Shown piece after piece: positions 18,514-25,163 of a stretch of DNA of 58,806 nt; the stretch's first letter is position 1; every line of letters begins with the position of its first letter. The stretch covers positions 1-58,806 of the forward strand of contig NCHA01000017.1 of assembly GCA_002257025.1 (NCBI GenBank). Direction: 5' to 3'. Below the pieces are notes generated by a model. It ran no database searches, was not told the origin of the DNA, and worked only from the letters and a program-made list of their open reading frames with translations. The position numbers were made by a program, and so were the translations under genes. This stretch comes from Sphingobacteriales bacterium 16-39-50 (GTDB lineage: Bacteria; Bacteroidota; Bacteroidia; Sphingobacteriales; Sphingobacteriaceae).

Positions 18514-19080
18514 ATGAACAGAAGAGAAGCAATACAGAAAGTTAGCTGGATTTTGGGAGGAACTATTATCGGTTCAAGTATATTTCTTGAATACGGATGT
18601 AATTCAAGCACTCAGCAGACCTCAGATTTTTTTGATAAGTCGACCACTGATCTGCTTAATGAGATAGCAGAGACCATACTGCCAAAAACCAACACACCCG
18701 GAGCTAAAGAAGCTAAGGTGGGTGAATTTATGAATGTGATGGTTAAGGATTGTTATACCAAGGCCGATCAGGAAATTTTTAAAGCCGGGATAGAGAGTCT
18801 GGATAAAGGATGTAAGGATAAAACCGGAAAAAACTTCATGGACTGCAGTCAGGAGGAACGTACTTCATATCTTACTATACTGGATACAGAACAAAAGGCC
18901 TACACTGAAAAGAAATCAACAGAGGATCCATCTCATTATTTCAGAATGATGAAGGAATTAACCCTGCTCGGCTTTTTTACCTCAGAACTTGGAGCAACAA
19001 AGGCTTTGAAGTATGTTGAAACGCCGGGAAGTTATAACGGAAATCTGCCCTATAAAAAAGGCGATCGTGCCTGGGCATAA
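18514..19080 (+). CDS. Gluconate 2-dehydrogenase subunit 3 family protein (small subunit of the GMC dehydrogenase)
   Basis: 188 residues. The N-terminus MNRREAIQKVSWILGGTIIG is a twin-arginine signal, and the LEYGC at about residue 29 could be a lipobox. The mature part (FFDKSTTDLLNEIAETILP, then GAKEAKVGEFMNVMV and CSQEERTSYL) matches the small subunit of membrane-associated FAD dehydrogenases. This subunit carries the Tat signal for the complex and helps fold the catalytic subunit. It starts 11 bp after the GMC gene, so co-production is very likely. The electron acceptor is probably the cytochrome c lipoprotein encoded in the divergent operon. Confidence 0.88.
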   Translation: MNRREAIQKVSWILGGTIIGSSIFLEYGCNSSTQQTSDFFDKSTTDLLNEIAETILPKTNTPGAKEAKVGEFMNVMVKDCYTKADQEIFKAGIESLDKGCKDKTGKNFMDCSQEERTSYLTILDTEQKAYTEKKSTEDPSHYFRMMKELTLLGFFTSELGATKALKYVETPGSYNGNLPYKKGDRAWA

Positions 19081-19116
19081 AAGCATCAAGGATCATTAAT
19101 AATCTGAACTATATTT

Positions 19117-20571
19117 ATGAACAAAGAAAAAAAGTCTGGTAGTTCCAGAAGAGATTTTGTAAAAACTACCGCTTTAGCTGCGGCAGGTTTTATGATTGTA
19201 CCCCGCCATGTTTTAGGTGGCAAGGGTTTTATTGCACCGAGCGATCGTTTGGTTATTGCAGGAGTAGGTGCCGGTGGTAAAGGTGCAAGTGACCTTACCG
19301 GTTTTGCGAGTGGAGGCAAGGCAGATATCGGATTTTTATGTGATGTGGATGACCGCAGGGCTGCAGGATCTGTTAAAAATTTCCCGAAGGCAAAATACTA
19401 TAAAGACTGGCGCGAGATGTTTGATAAAGAATCAAAACATTTTGATGCGGTTTCGGTTTCAACCCCCGATCATAACCACGCAATTACTACCCTGGCTGCC
19501 ATGCAGTTAAAGAAACATGTTTATGTTCAGAAACCTCTAACTCATGATATTTACGAAGCCCGAATTCTAACTGAAGCAGCTGTGCGTTATAAAGTTGTAA
19601 CTCAGATGGGTAATCAGGGTGCCTCAAGCGACGGTTCTCGTAAACTTATGGAATGGTATAATGCCGGATTGATAGGTGATGTACATACAGTGTATTGCTG
19701 GACCGACAGACCTGTTTGGCCTCAGGGTATTGCATGGCCTGCAACAAAGAGTGATATTCCTAAAGAACTTAACTGGGATCTGTGGTTGGGCACTGCACCA
19801 CAAACAGATTATATAGATAAACTGGTTCCTTTTAACTGGCGTGGTTGGTGGGATTATGGTACCGGAGCATTGGGGGATATGGGTTGTCATCTGGTTGATG
19901 CACCATTCCGGGTTTTAGGTCTTAAATATCCTACTGATGTGGAATGCAGTGTGGGTAGTGTTTATGTGGATCAGTTTAAACGGGGATACTTCCCTGAAAG
20001 CTGCCCTCCATCTTCTCATGTGATCATGACTTTTAATTCGGCTAAACAAAACAATGCTGAGGTTAAAATGCATTGGATGGATGGCGGAATTCAACCTGCC
20101 CGTCCGCAGGAATTAGGCCCTGATGAGATATTTGGTGATGGTGGTAATGGAGTATTATTTATTGGCACAAAAGGTAAAATGCTTTGCGATACCTATGGTA
20201 AGAATCCAAGACTTTTACCGGCATCACGTAATGCAGAGATCAATGTACCGGCAACACTTGCACGGGTTCCCGGCCAAGAGGCAGGACATTATACCCAATG
20301 GGTTGATGCGGCAATTGCCGGATATGGAAAACAGGAGGTAAGTTCCGACTTTTCTATTGCAGGCCCCCTGACTGAAGCCCTGCTGATGGGTAATTTAGCT
20401 ATCCGCGGTTTTGATGTCCGTAAAGCAAATGCTTCAGGGAATGGTTTTACCTACCCTGGAAGATATAAAAAACTACTTTGGGACGGCCCAAATATGAAAA
20501 TTACCAACTTTGATGAAGCCAATCAGTTCGTTAAACGGGAGTACCGTAAGGGCTGGACGCTTGGCGCTTAG
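19117..20571 (+). CDS. Tat-exported Gfo/Idh/MocA family oxidoreductase
   Basis: 484 residues. SSRRDFVKTTALAAAGFMIV is a twin-arginine signal. The Rossmann motif VIAGVGAGGKGA begins near residue 47, and the active-site region reads VYVQKPLTHDIYEAR, with E-K-P changed to Q-K-P. GALGDMGCHLVDAPF holds the Asp/His pair. Export by Tat implies that the nicotinamide cofactor is bound before secretion and kept, as in Zymomonas glucose-fructose oxidoreductase or GH109-type glycosidases. It is the last gene of the rightward operon (36 bp after the small subunit). It probably handles a keto-sugar in the periplasm by redox or by a redox-assisted cleavage. Confidence 0.87.
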   Translation: MNKEKKSGSSRRDFVKTTALAAAGFMIVPRHVLGGKGFIAPSDRLVIAGVGAGGKGASDLTGFASGGKADIGFLCDVDDRRAAGSVKNFPKAKYYKDWREMFDKESKHFDAVSVSTPDHNHAITTLAAMQLKKHVYVQKPLTHDIYEARILTEAAVRYKVVTQMGNQGASSDGSRKLMEWYNAGLIGDVHTVYCWTDRPVWPQGIAWPATKSDIPKELNWDLWLGTAPQTDYIDKLVPFNWRGWWDYGTGALGDMGCHLVDAPFRVLGLKYPTDVECSVGSVYVDQFKRGYFPESCPPSSHVIMTFNSAKQNNAEVKMHWMDGGIQPARPQELGPDEIFGDGGNGVLFIGTKGKMLCDTYGKNPRLLPASRNAEINVPATLARVPGQEAGHYTQWVDAAIAGYGKQEVSSDFSIAGPLTEALLMGNLAIRGFDVRKANASGNGFTYPGRYKKLLWDGPNMKITNFDEANQFVKREYRKGWTLGA

Positions 20572-20713
20572 AAAGTTGTAAGTTATACGTTATAAGTTAT
20601 AAGTTATAAGGCTGCTTCATGTAGTATGAAGCAGCCATAATTTCTTTGGTCTTTAGTCTTTGATCCTTGTTCTTTTCTCATATCTCACATCCCAATCTCA
20701 CATCTCAACCTTA
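20572..20713. repeat. Stuttered-word repeats between convergent genes
   Basis: TTATAAG-type words (20580-20610: GTTATACG/GTTATAAG three to four times) flank the hairpin on the left. CTTTGGTCTTTAGTCTTTGATC and TCTCATATCTCACATC-type words (20640-20707) lie on the right. Confidence 0.55.
20610..20636 (+). terminator. Hairpin terminator after the exported Gfo/Idh gene
   Basis: A perfect 11-bp stem, GGCTGCTTCAT (20610-20620) and ATGAAGCAGCC (20626-20636), with loop GTAGT and then ATAATTTCTTT. It lies 39 bp past the stop of the rightward operon and faces the convergent LuxE-like gene. Confidence 0.7.
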
Positions 20714-21700
20714 TTACTGCACGAGTAAATTGCAGCCCCTGATATCACTGTGATCGAATCTGCCCAATATTTCAAAACTTCCATCAGCATAACATTTTCC
20801 AAGATCCTGGGTAGCTATGAACGAACAGGAATGGATGTTTGCGAGATCAATAATGTTAATTCCACCGGTGGATTCATTTCCCAGAAGGGTTAGTGGATCA
20901 TTAGTATCCCTGATTCTTACTTTCATCCATGGGGGAGTTTGAAAAATCCCTGATCCCTTAGAATATCCCTGCGAGAGCAGTTCAGTCATGCCGTATTCTG
21001 AATGAATCTGCTGGACTCCAAAACCTGTACCAAGGGCTTCATGCAGTTCAGTTCTTAAAATTTCCTTGCGTTTTCCTTTCATTCCTCCGGTTTCCATCAC
21101 GATCAGTTCCGGAAACTCAATGGAGTGGCTTTCTGCAAAGTCCAATAGTGCATAGGTCACGCCAATCAGTATAGTAGGGGTTTCAGTAGCCTTGAGTTCA
21201 TCAAGTGTCTGCTTCAAAAGATCATGATTGTCGAGAAAGTAACCACTTTTTTGATGTTTGCTTAAGCCGATCAGGTCATTGACCATATAGATTAATGATG
21301 ATCCTTCCCGCTCAAGATAGGAGGGCAGCAAGGCCAGTACCGTGTATTTGCTTATATCTCCATAAAATAGGTTAAATGCTGTTCTATAGCTTTTTATATA
21401 GAACTCAATATCATGTACAAAATGCCTGCTCTGGCTTAATCCGGTAGTGCCAGAACTGCTGAAAATAATATCGACTTCTTCATTCGAGCAGATGATTTTC
21501 TGAGTTTTAAAGAATTCTATTGGTAAAAAGGGAATAGCGTTGAGCTCTTTTACCCCTTGGATATCAATCCCAAGATTACTGACAAAGCTACCATAAACCC
21601 CACAATTGCTGACCTGATAGTTAAAAATCTCAAGAGACAGTTTTTCAAATTCCTGAGAATCAGAAACTGAGAAAATACGATCCGGACTAAGATTTTGCAC
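20714..21700 (-). CDS. LuxE-like acyl-protein synthetase / acyl-activating enzyme
   Basis: An ANL-type (AMP-forming) protein related to LuxE, 328 residues from the GTG start chosen here. The ATP loop is FSSSGTTGLSQSRH, and the adenylate motif region is HSEYGMTELLSQGYS. LuxE activates fatty acids as acyl-AMP and transfers them to a cysteine; Bacteroidota relatives are unassigned and none of the lux partner genes is nearby. A longer reading from 21811 would translate repeat sequence (the run SQLSTRLLSSQLST), which is unlikely to be protein. A -7 box TATCTTTG at 21704-21711 ends 3 nt before GTG 21700, supporting this start and a leaderless mRNA. Confidence 0.75.
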   Translation of the reverse strand: MQNLSPDRIFSVSDSQEFEKLSLEIFNYQVSNCGVYGSFVSNLGIDIQGVKELNAIPFLPIEFFKTQKIICSNEEVDIIFSSSGTTGLSQSRHFVHDIEFYIKSYRTAFNLFYGDISKYTVLALLPSYLEREGSSLIYMVNDLIGLSKHQKSGYFLDNHDLLKQTLDELKATETPTILIGVTYALLDFAESHSIEFPELIVMETGGMKGKRKEILRTELHEALGTGFGVQQIHSEYGMTELLSQGYSKGSGIFQTPPWMKVRIRDTNDPLTLLGNESTGGINIIDLANIHSCSFIATQDLGKCYADGSFEILGRFDHSDIRGCNLLVQ

Positions 21701-21703
21701 GTA

Positions 21704-21711
21704 CAAAGATA
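21704..21711 (-). promoter_or_regulatory. TAnnTTTG promoter box of the LuxE-like gene
   Basis: TATCTTTG on the minus strand sits 3 nt before GTG 21700. With transcription normally beginning 4-7 nt after this box, the mRNA should start at or near the start codon. Confidence 0.6.
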
Positions 21712-22120
21712 GGAAATGAAGTGTTAGTTGATAATTGATAGTTGACAGTTGAGATGATAACAATCGGGTGGAGAGTTGAGAATAGACATTAAACAAATTC
21801 CCTGTTCCCACATTTCCTATTCTCAGTTATCAAATGAACCATAAATAGTCTTTATTCCTTGTTCCTTGCTCCTTGATTAAGTAGAAAGCAGAAGAATTAC
21901 CCTACTCGGGTGTCGCTCAGGCCTTGTTCTACCCTTGTCTTACCCTGTCTGTATCGGTATAAGGTCGGTATAAGGACCCTATAAGGTCGGTATAAGGCTT
22001 GCAAGAAATTCTTTGAGGGGATTATTGATTTGATTAAATACTAATATAATAAAAAATAAGATCATATCCACAAAACCTTTTATCTACCAACTTGAACTGT
22101 CAATTATCAATTATCAACTG
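21712..22120. repeat. 409-bp intergenic region built from several repeat types
   Basis: It holds TTGATAATTGATAGTTGACAG-type words (21725-21750, inverted at 22095-22127), CCTTGTTCCTTGCTCCTTG words (21852-21876), and four copies of a TATAAGG unit (GGTATAAGG at 21956, 21967 and 21989; CTATAAGG at 21980). No gene is visible. The sequence from 22028 to 22080 is simply AT-rich. Confidence 0.55.
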
Positions 22121-22471
22121 TCAACTTTTCTTCATCGCTTCTTTAAAGTAAAATCCTGATAGTCCTGAAAACCCGGATGCGAGTCCCCCGATTATTCCAG
22201 TAAGCAACAGAACAATTATCCAGTTAAATGAAGTATCCGGCAGACTTAACATGCTCCCGACTCTGTTAGCCAGAATATTTTCATTTGGGAGAGTATGGAT
22301 TAATCCCATACCTACCCATAAAAGGAATATGGCCAGAAAGGCTGAGCCGAAGGCCTGTTTACCCGACCTGGCCATCCAGAAAGAAAGACCAAAAGCAATG
22401 GGAGCAATGATCCACCATGGAAGGAAAAATTGTAAGATCAGAGAAACTATTGCGATAATAAGTATTAGCAT
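22121..22471 (-). CDS. Small membrane protein, unknown function
   Basis: 116 residues with three to four hydrophobic segments (about 1-34, 41-60, 84-108) and a Gly/Ser-rich C-terminus (GIIGGLASGFSGLSG). I do not recognise a family. It starts 28 bp after the stop of the penicillin-acylase-type gene and is probably cotranscribed with it. Its end overlaps the start of repeat words (AACTGTCAATTATC type), so the last residues may be repeat-influenced. Confidence 0.65.
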   Translation of the reverse strand: MLILIIAIVSLILQFFLPWWIIAPIAFGLSFWMARSGKQAFGSAFLAIFLLWVGMGLIHTLPNENILANRVGSMLSLPDTSFNWIIVLLLTGIIGGLASGFSGLSGFYFKEAMKKS

Positions 22472-22499
22472 GATTTTTTAATTTAAGATTTTAGCCGGT

Positions 22500-24941
22500 T
22501 TATTTTTTACTTAATTTCCAGGAAGTAATTATGCGTTTTGATTTCTCATCTTTTGCTTTTAGGTAAACCAGTTCATTTAGTTTACCATCCGACCAGGTAT
22601 CGATCATATCATCATAATAATGGCTGCCGGGATTTCCTGACTCACCGCCAGGGAATACACCATATGCCTTTACATCCTTGCCTAGTGCAACGATCATTCG
22701 CCATGAAGGCCCATTGCTTTCGCTTGTTGCATTAACCGATGTTTTTGATCCTCCATTATAAAGGAACTTCGATCCGAATCCTGCCACCTTGGCCAGATGG
22801 GGAACATGGGTCTTTTTCAAGTTAGCCCATGCCCAGTCCTTATCTAAAGGACCAAATTTTCGTTGCAGACTGTCGATTGCAAATTTAAAAGACGCATTGA
22901 CTAAATCAGCACGGGTTTCTTTTTTTGCAGTTTTTACATTATCCCACCAAACTGCATCGGGCTCATTTAGAAGCAGCTCTACATTCCTGTCGCGGGAAGG
23001 GTATCGCATTGGTATTTTCGGATCTCCAAAATCGTCCTGCCAGATCTGAAGCCCCAGATTCTTATGCCAAAGTTCAAATATGCTTGCCCCGATTTCATCA
23101 GCATCGAAAAATTTATTCCAATTGCTGACAATATTGAATCCTTCTCGTTCACTCGCATTCAGCTTCTCGGGATCAACCAAGCCGACCAGAGTTGATAAAA
23201 TATTTTCAGCAAGGATACTGTAATTATCATTCTGTAAGTTTTGAAGGCTATCGACATTTGCCTGAGTCATTACCGATAGTCTTTTGTTGATGCGGTGAGA
23301 ACGCTCATAGCCCGAATATTCCCAGTTAAGGTAATATGGATAGCTCTGATCGGATGGAAACTGATTTGCCGAGCTTACAAAATTCCGTTCAGGGTTTTTA
23401 ACAGTTGGGTTATGTTCTGCCGGAATCCTGCCTTTCCAGTCGTTTGCAGGATCTGTTCCATCCAGTAAAAATTTGCCTTGTCCCTTCCATTTCAATGGGA
23501 AATAGCCATTAGGTGTAATCGCAATATCATTTTCCACACTGGCAAATACAAAATTTTGTGCAGGAGCAGAAAAATAAGTCAGCGCTTTACGATAATCGTC
23601 ATAATTCTTTGCCTTATTAAGTGAGATGAATGTCCTGACATCATTTGAGCCAATATGGGCAACCCATTTTAAGGCATGTCCGGTTGGTATATTATTGATC
23701 TTAGAAAAATTATCAGGTCTTTGTTCGCTGGTATAAACTACAGGGCCATGATGAGTGTACAAAACAGTATCGGTCAATGTTTCACCATTGCTGATTTTTA
23801 TGTTCTCAATCCGCTCCTTTACCGGGTTCCATTTGTTATCGAACCAGTACTCCTTTTTTGAAGCATCTTTAAACTTAATATTGTACCAGTCAAGAACATC
23901 GGCACCTACATTCGTTACCCCCCAGGCCACATCCTTATTAAAACCGATGATAATTCCAGGTGAACCTGGAATCGAAACTCCGCAGGCATTCATATCGGTA
24001 GACGCAAGCTGAATCTGATACCAGATAGCAGGCAGGGTTAGGTCTAAATGAGGATCATTGGATAGTAATGGAAAGCCGCTGGCGGTTTTTTTTCCTGAAA
24101 GTGCCCAGTTATTACTTCCGATACCTTCTACTTTTTCTTTTGTTTTTATATTGGAAGCAGTTTTATTTTCACTGATGGCAGGCATTTGTGGGATGTTTAC
24201 CGGATCAAATTCCCATTTTGTTCCAGCAGGTATGATTGGGTCTTCTCTAAAGGGATAGTCAGGGAAAAGATTTTTTGTAATTTCCGGTCCATATTTCTGC
24301 AGTATATTATTCATATAAAATTCATTGGAACCTCCGGCAAGGGTGGCCGACATGAGTTTCAATAATAAGGCAGAGTATAATGGTTGCCAGTCTTCGGGTT
24401 CATAATTCAAAAGCTTGAATTCAATTGGATAATCTGCAGGTTTTAAAGAATGAATGTAGGCGTTTACACCTGCAGAATAGGCATTCATTATGGCCTTTAT
24501 TTCAGGGTCCTTCATCATAACTTCGACCATATTCTCAGCTCCGAAGCTCATTCCCATACGGCGCTGGTATCGATCGAGTTCAATCGCTTTAGGACCGACC
24601 ACCTCCGAGAGTCTTCCGGAAGCAAAACGCGTCTGAAAATCCATTTGCCATAATCTGTCTTTTGCAGTGATATAGCCCTGAGCAAAATACAGGTCATGGT
24701 CATTATCAGCGAAAATATGAGGGATCATCTGATCATCAAAATGGATTTCAACCTGGCCATTTAAGCCTTCGATTGTCAAATTCTTTTCAGGATCCTGTAC
24801 TTTACTTTCAGCATTTGCCCAGAAACCATTGAATGGATCAAGGAATCTGGCAAGAGGTGGAATATCCCCAAATTTATTGTTGAGGACATAAATCAACGCA
24901 AAGGCAAAAAGACCTGAAATGGCTGCTTTAACTATTTTCAT
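22500..24941 (-). CDS. Penicillin acylase family (Ntn) hydrolase
   Basis: 813 residues. The single-chain precursor is expected to self-cleave before S276 (IGSNNWALSGKKT), creating an alpha chain and a beta chain with an N-terminal Ser nucleophile. Typical family segments are QGYITAKDRLWQMDF (alpha chain), NDPHLDLTLPAIWYQ, FNKDVAWGVTNVGAD, and HHGPVV in the beta chain. An N-terminal hydrophobic stretch (ISGLFAFALIYVL) suggests export or anchoring. The family hydrolyses amide bonds in beta-lactams, N-acyl-homoserine lactones and other N-acyl compounds. It is paired with a small membrane protein gene. The substrate cannot be predicted from motif alone. Confidence 0.9.
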   Translation of the reverse strand: MKIVKAAISGLFAFALIYVLNNKFGDIPPLARFLDPFNGFWANAESKVQDPEKNLTIEGLNGQVEIHFDDQMIPHIFADNDHDLYFAQGYITAKDRLWQMDFQTRFASGRLSEVVGPKAIELDRYQRRMGMSFGAENMVEVMMKDPEIKAIMNAYSAGVNAYIHSLKPADYPIEFKLLNYEPEDWQPLYSALLLKLMSATLAGGSNEFYMNNILQKYGPEITKNLFPDYPFREDPIIPAGTKWEFDPVNIPQMPAISENKTASNIKTKEKVEGIGSNNWALSGKKTASGFPLLSNDPHLDLTLPAIWYQIQLASTDMNACGVSIPGSPGIIIGFNKDVAWGVTNVGADVLDWYNIKFKDASKKEYWFDNKWNPVKERIENIKISNGETLTDTVLYTHHGPVVYTSEQRPDNFSKINNIPTGHALKWVAHIGSNDVRTFISLNKAKNYDDYRKALTYFSAPAQNFVFASVENDIAITPNGYFPLKWKGQGKFLLDGTDPANDWKGRIPAEHNPTVKNPERNFVSSANQFPSDQSYPYYLNWEYSGYERSHRINKRLSVMTQANVDSLQNLQNDNYSILAENILSTLVGLVDPEKLNASEREGFNIVSNWNKFFDADEIGASIFELWHKNLGLQIWQDDFGDPKIPMRYPSRDRNVELLLNEPDAVWWDNVKTAKKETRADLVNASFKFAIDSLQRKFGPLDKDWAWANLKKTHVPHLAKVAGFGSKFLYNGGSKTSVNATSESNGPSWRMIVALGKDVKAYGVFPGGESGNPGSHYYDDMIDTWSDGKLNELVYLKAKDEKSKRIITSWKLSKK

Positions 24942-25092
24942 GGGATTTTTTAAAAGATTAAATATGTTAAAAATTAATAGTTAATTCAAAATATTGTTTG
25001 CTTTAGTGGAATTTAAAAAAAGTTCAAATCCCTCGTTATTTAAGAGTAGAGCCAGTATTTTACTATGCAAGCATAAAAAAATATCGAAATCC

Positions 25093-25123
25093 TTTGTTTG
25101 AATTAAAATATTACAGTATTTTG
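25093..25123 (+). promoter_or_regulatory. Probable promoter of the TonB receptor gene
   Basis: TTTG at 25093-25096 (or 25097-25100) and TATTTTG at 25117-25123, a one-base-short form of TAnnTTTG, are spaced 16-20 bp. Transcription would begin near 25130, giving a short leader to ATG 25164 and making the earlier ATG at 25134 unlikely. Confidence 0.45.
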
Positions 25124-25163
25124 TATAGTTTAAATGTATTTAACCAATATAAATCTGAGAATT

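Noticed and set aside
21701..21811. Longer N-terminus for the LuxE-like protein
   Set aside because: These codons translate intergenic repeat words and include the promoter box at 21704-21711.
21955..21997. Short CRISPR array
   Set aside because: Repeat units are only 8-9 bp with 2-4-bp gaps, and no cas gene is present.
25134..25163. Longer N-terminus for the TonB receptor
   Set aside because: It would begin close to the predicted transcription start and put ten residues before a clear signal peptide.
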